A stretch of DNA of 64,000 nucleotides from Paenalcaligenes hominis_A (GCF_041359055.1 NZ_JBGJKZ010000005.1:1-64000), one strand, 5' to 3'. Positions 42,012 through 50,893 are shown, counted from the stretch's first letter. A program made the numbers and translations. Notes: generated by a model not told the origin, from the letters alone.

Positions 42012-42329
42012 ATGCAGAAAATCCGTAAAGGCGACGAAGTCATTGTGCTAGCCGGTCGCGATAAAACTCGCCGTGGCACGGTGTTAAACGTAGATGGCGA
42101 TCGCGTTGTAGTTGAAGGCATCAACGTTGTTAAAAAACACGTGCGTCCAAACCCTATGGCTGGTGTACAAGGTGGCATCGTAGATAAAACCATGCCTATT
42201 CACATCTCTAACATAGCTTTGATTAACCCAGAAACCGATAAAGCTGATCGCGTTGGTTTTAGCGTTGTTGACGGTCGCAAAGTGCGTGTATATCGCTCCA
42301 ACGGCAAAGTTGTGGGCGCTAAGGCATAA
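42012..42329 (+). CDS. rplX: 50S ribosomal protein L24
   Basis: 105 residues with the KOW motif region IRKGDEVIVLAGRDKTRRGTV and VKKHVRPN. An assembly initiator protein of 23S rRNA. AGGAG precedes the ATG. Confidence 0.97.
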   Translation: MQKIRKGDEVIVLAGRDKTRRGTVLNVDGDRVVVEGINVVKKHVRPNPMAGVQGGIVDKTMPIHISNIALINPETDKADRVGFSVVDGRKVRVYRSNGKVVGAKA

Positions 42330-42340
42330 GGGACGAAATC

Positions 42341-42880
42341 ATGGCACGTTTACAAGAATTCTACCGCGATAAAGTTGTAGCAGAATTACAAAAGGAATTC
42401 GGCTACAAAAGCATCATGCAAGTACCTCGCATCACCAAGATCACTTTGAACATGGGTGTATCCGAGGCAGTAGCAGATCGTAAGGTTATCGATCACGCTA
42501 CTGAAGACATGGCGAAAATCGCAGGTCAAAAACCTATTATCACTAAAACTCGCAAAGCTATTGCTGGTTTTAAAATCCGTGAAGACTACCCAATTGGCTG
42601 TAAAGTCACATTGCGTGGTCGCCGTATGTACGAGTTTTTGGATCGTCTAATCGCTGTGGCACTCCCACGCGTTCGTGACTTCCGCGGTGTACCTGCTCGT
42701 GCTTTTGACGGCCACGGCAACTTCAACTTAGGCGTAAAAGAGCAAATCATTTTCCCTGAGATTGAATACGACAAAATTGACGCAGTTCGTGGCTTGAACA
42801 TCAGCATCACCACTTCTGCCAAGACCGACGAAGAAGCAAAAGCGCTATTGAATGCGTTCAGCTTCCCGTTCCGTAACTAA
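42341..42880 (+). CDS. rplE: 50S ribosomal protein L5
   Basis: 179 residues. ARLQEFYRDKVVAELQKEFG and the conserved RDFRGVPARAFDGHGNFNLG identify L5, part of the 5S rRNA particle. In E. coli, S8 represses spc translation at the rplE start; nothing definite can be said here. Confidence 0.97.
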   Translation: MARLQEFYRDKVVAELQKEFGYKSIMQVPRITKITLNMGVSEAVADRKVIDHATEDMAKIAGQKPIITKTRKAIAGFKIREDYPIGCKVTLRGRRMYEFLDRLIAVALPRVRDFRGVPARAFDGHGNFNLGVKEQIIFPEIEYDKIDAVRGLNISITTSAKTDEEAKALLNAFSFPFRN

Positions 42881-42891
42881 GGGGCGATGAC

Positions 42892-43197
42892 GTGGCAAAA
42901 TTATCACTCATCAATCGCGATATCAAACGCGCAAAACTAGTCGAAAAATTTGCTGCTAAGCGTACTGCGCTAAAAGCAATCATTGACGACCAGTCTAAGT
43001 CCGACGAAGAGCGTTATCAGGCACGCCTAGAGCTACAAAAGCTTCCACGCAATGCCAATCCAACACGTTTGCGTAATCGCTGCGTTGTTACAGGGCGTTC
43101 TCGCGGTGTATACAAACAATTCGGTTTAACTCGTCATAAAATCCGTGAAATGGCCCTCGCAGGCGAGATTCCCGGTATGACCAAGGCTAGCTGGTAG
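42892..43197 (+). CDS. rpsN: 30S ribosomal protein S14, zinc-free type
   Basis: 101 residues with a GTG start after GGGGCGAT. AKLSLINRDIKRAKLVEKF and the C-terminal TRHKIREMALAGEIPGMTKASW identify S14. Only one Cys is present (NRCVVTGRSRG), so this is the long C-minus form that does not bind zinc. Confidence 0.97.
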   Translation: MAKLSLINRDIKRAKLVEKFAAKRTALKAIIDDQSKSDEERYQARLELQKLPRNANPTRLRNRCVVTGRSRGVYKQFGLTRHKIREMALAGEIPGMTKASW

Positions 43198-43207
43198 GAG
43201 AAAAAAC

Positions 43208-43600
43208 ATGAGCATGAGCGATCCAATCGCTGACATGTTGACCCGCGTTCGTAACGCACAAATGGTCAGCAAAAAGTCGGTATCCATGCCCTCCTCGAAG
43301 CTAAAAGCTGCTATTGCAGCTGTGCTAAAAGACGAAGGCTATATCGAAGATTTCCAAGTTTCCGGCGATAAAAAGCCCGAGCTAGAAATCACTTTAAAAT
43401 ATTACGCTGGACAACCCGTAATCGAGCGTATCGATCGCGTGTCCCGTCCTGGTCTACGCATCTACAAAGGTAGCAACAGCATTCCTCAAGTTATGAATGG
43501 CTTGGGCGTAGCGATCGTGTCCACCTCACGCGGTGTTATGACAGATCGTAAAGCACGTGCTGCTGGCGTGGGCGGCGAAGTCCTCTGCTACGTGGCATAA
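43208..43600 (+). CDS. rpsH: 30S ribosomal protein S8
   Basis: 130 residues. MSMSDPIADMLTRVRNAQ and the C-terminal GVAIVSTSRGVMTDRKAR are S8 hallmarks. It binds 16S helix 21 and in E. coli is the translational repressor of the spc operon. Confidence 0.97.
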   Translation: MSMSDPIADMLTRVRNAQMVSKKSVSMPSSKLKAAIAAVLKDEGYIEDFQVSGDKKPELEITLKYYAGQPVIERIDRVSRPGLRIYKGSNSIPQVMNGLGVAIVSTSRGVMTDRKARAAGVGGEVLCYVA

Positions 43601-43610
43601 GGAGAACACA

Positions 43611-44144
43611 ATGTCACGTATTGCTAAATACCCCGTCGCATTGCCAAATGGCGTTGAAACAACAATCGCTGAAGATCAAATTACTGTTAAAGGCCCTCGT
43701 GGTACTTTAGTGCAGCCTTTGACTGGCGATGTAACTATAGAGCTTGTCGATGGTCAATTGACCTTTGCCGCAGCTAACGAAACCCGTCATGCTAATGCTA
43801 TGTCTGGTACCGTGCGTTCTTTAGTGAACAACATGGTTACTGGTGTTAGCACTGGCTTCACACGCAAACTACTATTAGTTGGTGTGGGTTTCCGTGCCCA
43901 AGTACAAGGCAATGCTATCAAGCTTCAACTCGGTTTTTCTCATGACATCGTGCACGAGTTGCCCGCTGGTGTTACTGCCGAATGCCCAACCCCAACAGAA
44001 ATTCTGTTGACTGGTGCAAACAAACAGGTAGTAGGTCAGTGTGCTGCTGAAATTCGCGCTTACCGTCGCCCAGAGCCTTACAAAGGCAAGGGTGTGCGCT
44101 ACGCCGAAGAGCATGTGGCCTTGAAAGAAACCAAGAAGAAATAA
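43611..44144 (+). CDS. rplF: 50S ribosomal protein L6
   Basis: 177 residues from ATG 43611 (AGGAGAAC upstream). The frame is open to 43557 inside rpsH, but L6 begins SRIAKYPVALPNGVE. The final EPYKGKGVRYAEE is the C-terminal L6 signature near the GTPase-associated centre. Confidence 0.97.
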   Translation: MSRIAKYPVALPNGVETTIAEDQITVKGPRGTLVQPLTGDVTIELVDGQLTFAAANETRHANAMSGTVRSLVNNMVTGVSTGFTRKLLLVGVGFRAQVQGNAIKLQLGFSHDIVHELPAGVTAECPTPTEILLTGANKQVVGQCAAEIRAYRRPEPYKGKGVRYAEEHVALKETKKK

Positions 44145-44165
44145 TCGCACAGGCAAGGACGAATT

Positions 44166-44519
44166 ATGGACAAGAAACAATCTCGTTTGCGTCGTGCAGT
44201 GGCAACTCGCAAGAAAATTGCCGAGTTACGCGTACATCGCCTGGCGGTACACCGCACCAATCTGCACATTTACGCCAACATCATCTCGCCCGAAGGCGAC
44301 CGCGTTTTGGTCAGCGCCTCCTCGGTGGAACCCGAAGTGCGCAAAGAGTTGGCCAATGGTGGCAACGTTGCTGCAGCGACGATTATCGGCAAACGTGTTG
44401 CCGAGAAAGCCAAAGCTGCTGGAATCGAAACAGTCGCTTTCGATCGTTCGGGCTTCCGTTATCATGGCCGCGTGAAAGCGTTGGCCGATGCCGCGCGTGA
44501 AGCCGGCTTGAAGTTCTAA
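44166..44519 (+). CDS. rplR: 50S ribosomal protein L18
   Basis: 117 residues. Basic N terminus, LRVHRLAVHRTNLHIYANII, and the C-terminal DRSGFRYHGRVKALADAARE are diagnostic. Binds 5S rRNA with L5. Confidence 0.97.
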   Translation: MDKKQSRLRRAVATRKKIAELRVHRLAVHRTNLHIYANIISPEGDRVLVSASSVEPEVRKELANGGNVAAATIIGKRVAEKAKAAGIETVAFDRSGFRYHGRVKALADAAREAGLKF

Positions 44520-44529
44520 GGAATGTCAA

Positions 44530-45051
44530 ATGGCTAAAGCACAAGGCAGACAAAATGCCGAACAAGAGCGCGATGACGGCCTGCGTGAAAAAATGATCGC
44601 GGTTAACCGCGTCAGTAAAGTCGTCAAGGGTGGCCGCACCATGAGCTTCGCTGCACTAGCAGTAGTAGGCGACGGTGATGGCCGAATTGGTATGGGCAAA
44701 GGTAAAGCCCGTGAGGTACCTGTTGCTGTACAGAAAGCTATGGAACAAGCCCGTCGTGGTCTATTCCAAGTTGCTCTGAAAGACGGTACGTTACATCACT
44801 CCGTAGTTGGTAAGCACGGTGCATCCACTGTTCTTATCTCTCCAGCTGCAGAAGGTACTGGTGTTATCGCCGGTGGTCCAATGCGTGCTATTTTCGAAGT
44901 AATGGGTGTACGTAACGTCGTAGCAAAGAGCTTAGGCTCCAGCAACCCGTACAACATGGTTCGCGCAACGTTAAATGGTTTGCGTGCTTGCTCCACACCG
45001 GCTGAAATTGCTGCTAAACGTGGCAAAACAGTTGAAGAAATTCTGGGGTAA
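44530..45051 (+). CDS. rpsE: 30S ribosomal protein S5
   Basis: 173 residues. The double-stranded RNA-binding N domain has EKMIAVNRVSKVVKGGRTMS and FAALAVVGDGDGRIGMGKGK; the C-terminal part has GVRNVVAKSLGSSNPYNMVR. S5 contributes to decoding accuracy and mRNA helicase activity. Confidence 0.97.
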   Translation: MAKAQGRQNAEQERDDGLREKMIAVNRVSKVVKGGRTMSFAALAVVGDGDGRIGMGKGKAREVPVAVQKAMEQARRGLFQVALKDGTLHHSVVGKHGASTVLISPAAEGTGVIAGGPMRAIFEVMGVRNVVAKSLGSSNPYNMVRATLNGLRACSTPAEIAAKRGKTVEEILG

Positions 45052-45054
45052 ATC

Positions 45055-45240
45055 ATGGCACAGAAGCAAATCAAGGTAACTCTCGTGCGCTCTGTTATCG
45101 GTACTAAGCAAGACCACCGCGACACTATTCGTGGTTTAGGTCTACGCCGTGTTAACAGCAGCCGCGTTCTGGTTGACACTCCCGAAGTACGTGGCATGAT
45201 CCGTAAAGTGGATTACCTCGTTACCGTATCGGAAGCCTAA
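45055..45240 (+). CDS. rpmD: 50S ribosomal protein L30
   Basis: 61 residues. KQIKVTLVRSVIGTKQDHRD and the IRGLGLRRVNSSRVL core are L30. It follows rpsE after three bases. Confidence 0.96.
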   Translation: MAQKQIKVTLVRSVIGTKQDHRDTIRGLGLRRVNSSRVLVDTPEVRGMIRKVDYLVTVSEA

Positions 45241-45250
45241 AGGAATCGGC

Positions 45251-45694
45251 ATGTCGCAATTGCAATTAAACACCTTACAACCTGCAGCTGGCGCTAAACA
45301 CGCTGCTCGCCGCGTTGGTCGCGGTTCGGGCTCCGGTTACGGCAAAACAGCAGGTCGTGGTCACAAAGGTCAGAAATCTCGTTCTGGTGGTTACCACAAA
45401 GTTGGCTTTGAAGGCGGTCAAATGCCTTTGCAGCGTCGTCTACCTAAGCGTGGTTTTACCGCTCCTGGTGGTCACTTGCACGCCGAAGTACGTTTATCCG
45501 ACTTACAACGTTTAGACGTTGAAGAAATCGATGTGAACGTATTAAAGCAAGCTGGCGTAGTTGGTCAGCTCGTGCGTTACGCAAAAGTCATTAAATCCGG
45601 CGAGCTGTCTCGTAAAGTCGTATTGAAAGGCTTGCGTGCAACAGCTGGTGCCCGTGCTGCTATTGAAGCTGCTGGCGGGTCTTTGGCTGAATAA
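45251..45694 (+). CDS. rplO: 50S ribosomal protein L15
   Basis: 147 residues. GRGSGSGYGKTAGRGHKGQK and FEGGQMPLQRRLPKRGF identify L15, a late assembly protein. SecY follows 11 bases later. Confidence 0.97.
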   Translation: MSQLQLNTLQPAAGAKHAARRVGRGSGSGYGKTAGRGHKGQKSRSGGYHKVGFEGGQMPLQRRLPKRGFTAPGGHLHAEVRLSDLQRLDVEEIDVNVLKQAGVVGQLVRYAKVIKSGELSRKVVLKGLRATAGARAAIEAAGGSLAE

Positions 45695-45705
45695 AAGGGG
45701 TCACG

Positions 45706-47031
45706 GTGGCTAAAGCACAGGCAAAGGGTAAGACAGGTTCAGGTTACGCTGATTTAAAGCGGCGTATCGTATTCCTGCTGCTCGCGCTGGTTGTTTACCG
45801 CTTGGGTACACATATTCCCGTCCCAGGGATCAATCCAGACGCACTGTCTGAACTGTTCCAACAAAATCAAGGTGGTATTCTTGGTTTGTTCAACATGTTC
45901 TCCGGTGGTGCGTTGCAACGATTCTCCGTGTTTGCATTGGGGATCATGCCCTACATTTCTGCCTCTATTATTATGCAGCTAATGTCGGTGGTTGTGCCTA
46001 CGCTCGAGGCAATCAAAAAAGAAGGTGAGGCGGGTCGTCGTAAGATCACCCAATACACTCGTTACGGCACAGTGTTTCTTGCACTATTCCAAGCAGTTGG
46101 AATTTCAGTTGCACTGGAATCTCAACCAGGGCTCGTTATTGACCCCGGTATGTTATTCCGCTTTACTACGGTGGTTACCTTAGTTACTGGAACGATGTTC
46201 CTTATGTGGCTAGGCGAACAAATCACTGAACGTGGTATAGGCAACGGCATTTCCATCATTATTTTTGCTGGGATTGTTGCAGGACTACCAAGCGCTTTAG
46301 GCGGCTTGTTAGATCTAGTACGTACTGATTCAATGTCGATTATCTCTGCATTGTTCATTATTTTACTAGTGGTTGCAGTAACGTACTTTGTTGTATTTGT
46401 CGAGCGTGGACAGCGTCGTATCACGGTCAACTACGCGAAACGTCAGGTAGGTAACCGTATTTATGGCGGACAAAGCTCGCATTTGCCGCTGAAGCTTAAT
46501 ATGGCAGGGGTGATTCCTCCAATCTTCGCCTCCTCAATTATTTTGCTTCCAGCAACAATTGCCAGTTGGTTCTCCACTACACCGGGTCTGGGCTGGTTAC
46601 GTGATTTGGAAGCTGCGCTTTCACCTCGTCAGCCTTTGTACATCACGCTGTTTTCAGCTTTGATTATATTGTTCTGCTTTTTCTACACAGCATTGGTTTT
46701 CAATAGCCGTGAAACAGCAGACAACTTGAAAAAAAGCGGTGCATTTGTACCTGGTATACGTCCCGGAGAGCAAACAGCTCGCTATATTGATCGGATTTTA
46801 TCTCGCTTAACATTAGCAGGTTCTATCTACATCACTATAGTGTGTTTGGTTCCGGAGTTTCTGCAGATGCGCTGGAATGTACCGTTTTATTTTGGTGGTA
46901 CTTCCTTGCTAATTATTGTTGTAGTTACGATGGACTTCATGTCACAAGCTCAGGCTTACGTGATGTCTCAACAATATGACTCGTTGCTTAAAAAGGCTAA
47001 CTTTAAAGGCACGGGTTTGCCTATGCGATAA
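45706..47031 (+). CDS. secY: Sec translocon channel subunit SecY
   Basis: 441 residues with a GTG start after AAAGGGG. Ten membrane helices; RIVFLLLALVVYRLGTHIPV, the plug/TM2 region GGALQRFSVFALGIMPYISA and the cytoplasmic RQVGNRIYGGQSSHLPLKLN are SecY signatures. It forms the protein-conducting channel with SecE/SecG. The standard position at the end of spc. Confidence 0.97.
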   Translation: MAKAQAKGKTGSGYADLKRRIVFLLLALVVYRLGTHIPVPGINPDALSELFQQNQGGILGLFNMFSGGALQRFSVFALGIMPYISASIIMQLMSVVVPTLEAIKKEGEAGRRKITQYTRYGTVFLALFQAVGISVALESQPGLVIDPGMLFRFTTVVTLVTGTMFLMWLGEQITERGIGNGISIIIFAGIVAGLPSALGGLLDLVRTDSMSIISALFIILLVVAVTYFVVFVERGQRRITVNYAKRQVGNRIYGGQSSHLPLKLNMAGVIPPIFASSIILLPATIASWFSTTPGLGWLRDLEAALSPRQPLYITLFSALIILFCFFYTALVFNSRETADNLKKSGAFVPGIRPGEQTARYIDRILSRLTLAGSIYITIVCLVPEFLQMRWNVPFYFGGTSLLIIVVVTMDFMSQAQAYVMSQQYDSLLKKANFKGTGLPMR

Positions 47032-47037
47032 AAGAAA

Positions 47038-47256
47038 ATGGCAAAGGACGACGTTATACAAATGCAAGGTGAGGTTGTAGAAAACCTCCCTAACGCAACT
47101 TTTCGTATCAAGCTAGAAAATGGCCATATGGTGTTAGGCTACGTTTCGGGCAAGATGCGTATGCATTACATCCGGATTCTGCCGGGCGACAAGGTCACAG
47201 TGGAGCTCACGCCCTATGATCTTAGCCGAGCTAGAATTGTATTCCGCTCTAAATAA
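47038..47256 (+). CDS. infA: Translation initiation factor IF-1
   Basis: 72 residues, an OB-fold protein (KDDVIQMQGEVVENLPNATF, RMHYIRILPGDKVTVELTPY, DLSRARIVFRSK). IF-1 binds the 30S A site. Its place between secY and rpmJ is normal for betaproteobacteria. Confidence 0.97.
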   Translation: MAKDDVIQMQGEVVENLPNATFRIKLENGHMVLGYVSGKMRMHYIRILPGDKVTVELTPYDLSRARIVFRSK

Positions 47257-47289
47257 TAGCGGCCGGTTTAAGAAAACTAGGAGTCAACC

Positions 47290-47403
47290 ATGAAGGTAAT
47301 GGCATCAGTTAAGCGGATTTGCCGCAACTGCAAAATCATTAAACGTCATGGCGTGGTACGTGTAATCTGCACTGATCCCCGTCACAAGCAGCGTCAAGGC
47401 TGA
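47290..47403 (+). CDS. rpmJ: 50S ribosomal protein L36
   Basis: 37 residues: it starts MKVMASVKRICRNCK, continues VVRVICTDPRHKQRQG and stops with TGA. The zinc-ribbon ligands are Cys-X2-Cys (RNC pair), a third Cys in VICTDP and the His of PRHKQ, so this is the zinc-binding form. AGGAG lies eight bases upstream. The gene is short but unambiguous. Confidence 0.96.
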   Translation: MKVMASVKRICRNCKIIKRHGVVRVICTDPRHKQRQG

Positions 47404-47439
47404 TACGCCGAAACGCAACCGATTTAACAAGGAACAACC

Positions 47440-47805
47440 ATGGCCCGTATTGCTGGCATTAATATTCCGCCGCATCAACACGCCGAAATCGGTCTAACCG
47501 CGATTTTCGGTATCGGTCGTACTCGCGCTCGTCAAATTTGTGACGGTGCGGGCATTGAATACTCCAAAAAGATCAAAGATCTTACCGACGCCGAACTTGA
47601 AGTAATTCGCGAACAGATTTCGCAATTTAACGTTGAAGGCGATTTACGTCGTGAAGTCCAACTGTCAATCAAACGTTTGATCGACTTGGGCTGTTATCGT
47701 GGGATGCGCCACCGTCGCGGACTGCCTGTGCGCGGTCAGCGTACACGCACTAACGCACGTACCCGTAAGGGACCACGTCGCGCAGCGCAATCTCTGAAGA
47801 AATAA
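47440..47805 (+). CDS. rpsM: 30S ribosomal protein S13
   Basis: 121 residues. ARIAGINIPPHQHAEIGLTA and the basic tail GLPVRGQRTRTNARTRKGP are S13. It bridges to 50S L5 and contacts tRNA. First gene of the alpha unit. Confidence 0.97.
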   Translation: MARIAGINIPPHQHAEIGLTAIFGIGRTRARQICDGAGIEYSKKIKDLTDAELEVIREQISQFNVEGDLRREVQLSIKRLIDLGCYRGMRHRRGLPVRGQRTRTNARTRKGPRRAAQSLKK

Positions 47806-47819
47806 TCGAGGAATAGAAG

Positions 47820-48215
47820 ATGGCTAAAGCTTCTGGCGCATCGCGCGCTCGTAAGAGAATCAGAAAGAGCGTCTCCGACGGCATTGCGCACGTTCAGGCG
47901 ACCTTTAACAACACAATCATCACTATCACCGATCGTCAAGGCAACACATTGTCTTGGGCGACATCGGGTGGCGCTGGCTTTAAAGGCTCGCGTAAATCCA
48001 CACCGTTTGCTGCGCAGGTGGCTGCTGAACAAGCTGGCCGTACTGCAATGGAATACGGTATTAAAAACTTGGAAGTTCGCATCAAGGGCCCTGGCCCTGG
48101 CCGTGATTCGTCGGTTCGCGCATTGAATGCATTAGGTATCAAAATTACCAGTATTGCAGACATTACGCCGATCCCACATAACGGCTGCCGTCCTCCCAAG
48201 CGTCGTCGCATCTAA
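47820..48215 (+). CDS. rpsK: 30S ribosomal protein S11
   Basis: 131 residues. GIAHVQATFNNTIITITDRQ and DITPIPHNGCRPPKRRRI are diagnostic. Part of the platform near the mRNA exit. Confidence 0.97.
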   Translation: MAKASGASRARKRIRKSVSDGIAHVQATFNNTIITITDRQGNTLSWATSGGAGFKGSRKSTPFAAQVAAEQAGRTAMEYGIKNLEVRIKGPGPGRDSSVRALNALGIKITSIADITPIPHNGCRPPKRRRI

Positions 48216-48226
48216 GGGGAAGATAA

Positions 48227-48850
48227 GTGGCTCGTTATATTGGACCTAAATGTAAACTCTCGCGTCGTGAGGGTACTGATCTATTCTTGAAAAGCGCTCG
48301 TCGCTCCTTGGACTCCAAATGTAAATTGGATTCACGTCCAGGTCAGCACGGTCGCACTTCTGGTGCTCGTACGTCTGATTACGGTTTGCAGTTGCGCGAA
48401 AAGCAAAAACTCAAACGTATGTACGGTGTACTAGAGAAACAGTTCCGTCGTTACTTCGAAGAGGCCGAGCGCCGTCGTGGTAACACCGGTGAACTATTGA
48501 TTCAATTGCTAGAATCACGTTTAGACAACGTGGTTTACCGCATGGGTTTTGGTTCCACACGTGCTGAAGCACGTCAATTGGTAACCCACCGCGCAATTGA
48601 AATCAATGGTCGCACTGCCGATATCGCATCCATGGCCGTTAAGCCAGGTGATGTGGTTGCCATTCGTGAAAAAGCTCGTGGTCAGCTTCGCATTAAAGAG
48701 TCGTTAGACCTAGCAGCTAGCGTTGGTGTACCACAGTGGGTTGAGGTAGACGCCAGCAAACTAAGCGGTGTGTTCAAACAAGTCCCGGATCGCGCTGACG
48801 TGGCCCGTGATGTGAACGAATCCTTAGTGGTTGAGTTGTACTCACGCTAA
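48227..48850 (+). CDS. rpsD: 30S ribosomal protein S4
   Basis: 207 residues with a GTG start after GGGGAAG. ARYIGPKCKLSRREGTDLFL and the S4 RNA-binding region LESRLDNVVYRMGFGSTRAE identify it. S4 nucleates 16S assembly and in E. coli represses the alpha operon. Confidence 0.97.
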   Translation: MARYIGPKCKLSRREGTDLFLKSARRSLDSKCKLDSRPGQHGRTSGARTSDYGLQLREKQKLKRMYGVLEKQFRRYFEEAERRRGNTGELLIQLLESRLDNVVYRMGFGSTRAEARQLVTHRAIEINGRTADIASMAVKPGDVVAIREKARGQLRIKESLDLAASVGVPQWVEVDASKLSGVFKQVPDRADVARDVNESLVVELYSR

Positions 48851-48884
48851 TTAACACGTACTTACCAAGTACTTGTTAAACGAC

Positions 48885-48929
48885 ACATGGTCCACTTTCA
48901 TTCGAGAGTGGACCATGTTGTGTTTTTAT
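48885..48929 (+). terminator. Terminator/attenuator between rpsD and rpoA
   Basis: A perfect 12-bp stem (48885-48896 with 48907-48918), extendable by a T-G and a T-A pair, then TGTGTTTTTATT. It lies 35 bases after rpsD, so rpoA expression should depend on read-through or its own promoter. Confidence 0.8.
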
Positions 48930-48992
48930 TCTTTGTTTTATTCCATCAGCCTTATCGGTGTAACGAGCCGAGGGTATTGAAAAGGAAAAATC

Positions 48993-49976
48993 ATGTCTCA
49001 AGCTTTTCTAAAGCCACGCTCCATTGAAGTCGAAGCCATCACTAAAAACCACGCCAAGGTCATTATGGAGCCTTTCGAGCGCGGTTATGGTCACACACTA
49101 GGGAACGCGTTGCGTCGCATTCTTTTGTCCTCCATGACAGGCTATGCGCCTACCGAAGTACAAATTACGGGTGTGGTACACGAGTACTCCACTATTTCAG
49201 GTGTGCGTGAAGACGTTGTCGACATCATGCTGAACCTAAAAGGCGTGATTTTTAAATTACACGGTCGTGAAGAAGTCAATTTGACTGTGAATAAAACCGG
49301 TGCCGGTGAAGTGTTTGCTCGTGATATCGAGCTCCCTCATGATGTGGAAATCGTTAATCCCGATCACCACCTTGCTACACTTACCGAAGACGGCAAGCTA
49401 GAAATGCAGATCAAAGTAGAACAAGGTCGTGGGTATGTACCAGGCAACGTTCGCGCTTTATCTGATGATCGTCAGCATACTATTGGTCGTATTATTCTTG
49501 ATGCTTCTTTTAGTCCTGTACGTCGTGTTAGCTACGCAGTAGAAAACGCGCGTGTAGAACAGCGTACTGACTTAGATAAACTGGTTTTAGATATTGAAAC
49601 CAACGGTGTTTTGACCCCTGAAGAAGCCGTGCGTCAAGCTGCACGTATTCTAATGGATCAAATCTCTGTGTTTGCTGCGTTGGAAAACGAAGAAGACACC
49701 TTTGAGACCACCGAGCGCGCTGCACCTCAGATCGATCCTGTTCTGCTACGTCCTGTAGATGATCTAGAGCTTACCGTTCGTTCTGCCAATTGTTTGAAAG
49801 CCGAAAATATTTACTACATCGGTGACCTCATTCAACGCACAGAAAATGAACTACTCAAAACACCGAACCTCGGTCGCAAATCCCTCAATGAAATCAAAGA
49901 GGTATTGGCTGCACGTGGCTTGACTTTGGGTATGAAGCTAGATAACTGGCCGCCTCTAGGTTTAGAGCGCCCATAA
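48993..49976 (+). CDS. rpoA: RNA polymerase alpha subunit
   Basis: 327 residues. The N-terminal assembly domain has ERGYGHTLGNALRRILLSSM and VREDVVDIMLNLKG; the C-terminal domain (about 240-327) has LELTVRSANCLKAENIYYIG and TPNLGRKSLNEIKEVLAARG for UP elements and activators. Standard place in the alpha unit, but 488 bases now separate it from rplQ. Confidence 0.97.
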   Translation: MSQAFLKPRSIEVEAITKNHAKVIMEPFERGYGHTLGNALRRILLSSMTGYAPTEVQITGVVHEYSTISGVREDVVDIMLNLKGVIFKLHGREEVNLTVNKTGAGEVFARDIELPHDVEIVNPDHHLATLTEDGKLEMQIKVEQGRGYVPGNVRALSDDRQHTIGRIILDASFSPVRRVSYAVENARVEQRTDLDKLVLDIETNGVLTPEEAVRQAARILMDQISVFAALENEEDTFETTERAAPQIDPVLLRPVDDLELTVRSANCLKAENIYYIGDLIQRTENELLKTPNLGRKSLNEIKEVLAARGLTLGMKLDNWPPLGLERP

Positions 49977-50015
49977 TCCTGCTAGGATGCCGGGTTAGCG
50001 TCAGCTTTGACTGCG

Positions 50016-50097
50016 GCACCCTAAATCACAATTTCACTAGGCCGTGTTCGCTTATTTTATAAGCCCGTGCTGAATCATTGATTTGTGTTTAGGGTGC
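50016..50097 (+). other. Candidate structured RNA element downstream of rpoA
   Basis: CACCCTAAA-T-CACAA (50017-50031) pairs with TTGTGTTTAGGGTG (50083-50096) with one bulged T, giving about 14 pairs plus a closing G-C. Inside, GCTTAT-TTT-ATAAGC (50050-50064) forms a second stem. A large loop carries the first copy of the direct repeat. It could be a 3'-end processing structure or a small RNA; seen by eye only. Confidence 0.5.
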
Positions 50098-50341
50098 TGC
50101 TGTCAGTCTGACTTATGACCCCCAGTGCTCTGTTTTATTTTTCAGGGTAAAGAAATAGAGCGATGTATTGCTTGCTGGGTTTGTCTGAATGGTATTTCAC
50201 TAAGCAGTGCTCGCTTTATTCGTTCGCTTCGCGCTGAATCGTTCGACCGCGTTAAGGCAAACACAAACAGGAACTCTATTCCCAGTTTGGTTTTCTACAA
50301 CGCATAGCACCACTAAAATCTAGTGGTTTTACCAGAAACTC

Positions 50342-50350
50342 TGGTATAAT
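50342..50350 (+). promoter_or_regulatory. Extended -10 promoter TGGTATAAT upstream of rplQ
   Basis: A perfect TGnTATAAT lies 115 bases before the rplQ ATG, right after two small hairpins (CCACTA/TAGTGG and ACCAG/CTGGT). No good -35. It should drive rplQ independently of rpoA. Confidence 0.6.
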
Positions 50351-50464
50351 TTTTAGTCTTTTACCGCCAATTGGCCCGCAGCAATGCTGATAGAAGAGCC
50401 TGGGTGGGTGCGGCATGCAGTTATCGCACAACTAAGATTCATTTTTATTTATTAGGAAAAAATC

Positions 50465-50845
50465 ATGCGTCATCGTAGTGGTTTACGTAAACTAAATCGT
50501 ACTAGCAGCCATCGTTTGGCTATGTTCCGCAATATGTCTGTGTCTTTGATCGAGCACGAAGCCATCAAAACCACATTGCCTAAAGCCAAAGAGCTACGTC
50601 GTGTTATCGAGCCTTTGATCACTTTAGCCAAAGAGCCAACCGTTGCTAACCGTCGTCTTGCTTTTGCTCGTCTACGCGACCGTGACGCAGTAACTAAATT
50701 GTTTGATGTGTTAGGCCCACGTTTTAAAGAGCGTAACGGTGGTTACACCCGCGTTCTAAAAATGGGTTTCCGTCAAGGCGATAACGCTCCTATGGCTTAC
50801 ATGGAGCTAGTAGAGCGCACAGAAACAGAACAAGCTGCCGAGTAA
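50465..50845 (+). CDS. rplQ: 50S ribosomal protein L17
   Basis: 126 residues. MRHRSGLRKLNRTSSHRLAM and GGYTRVLKMGFRQGDNAPMA are diagnostic. L17 lies near the tunnel exit. AGGAAAA precedes the ATG; a strong terminator follows. Confidence 0.97.
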   Translation: MRHRSGLRKLNRTSSHRLAMFRNMSVSLIEHEAIKTTLPKAKELRRVIEPLITLAKEPTVANRRLAFARLRDRDAVTKLFDVLGPRFKERNGGYTRVLKMGFRQGDNAPMAYMELVERTETEQAAE

Positions 50846-50861
50846 TTTCGCACCTTGTAAT

Positions 50862-50893
50862 AAAAAACCACTGCTAAATGCGGTGGTTTTTTT
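50862..50893 (+). terminator. Rho-independent terminator after rplQ
   Basis: A 13-bp stem (AAAAAACCACTGC with GCGGTGGTTTTTT, one T-G pair) around TAAAT, then T. It ends the ribosomal supercluster. Confidence 0.92.

Larger units (their letters stand above)
49977..50464 (+). other. Long structured gap between rpoA and rplQ
   Basis: 488 bases with no convincing gene (a 60-codon frame at 50125 has no family features). Contents: a long-range hairpin at 50016-50097; an imperfect direct repeat of about 50 bases, 50032-50081 and 50195-50245, sharing TTCACTA, GC-GTG-TCGCTT and GCTGAATC-TT; a small hairpin at 50310-50326 (CCACTA/TAGTGG) followed by four T; and an extended -10 promoter at 50342. Confidence 0.6.

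Noticed and set aside
50125..50307. 60-codon frame between rpoA and rplQ
   Set aside because: No ribosome site, mixed composition, and it spans the imperfect direct repeat; more likely non-coding.
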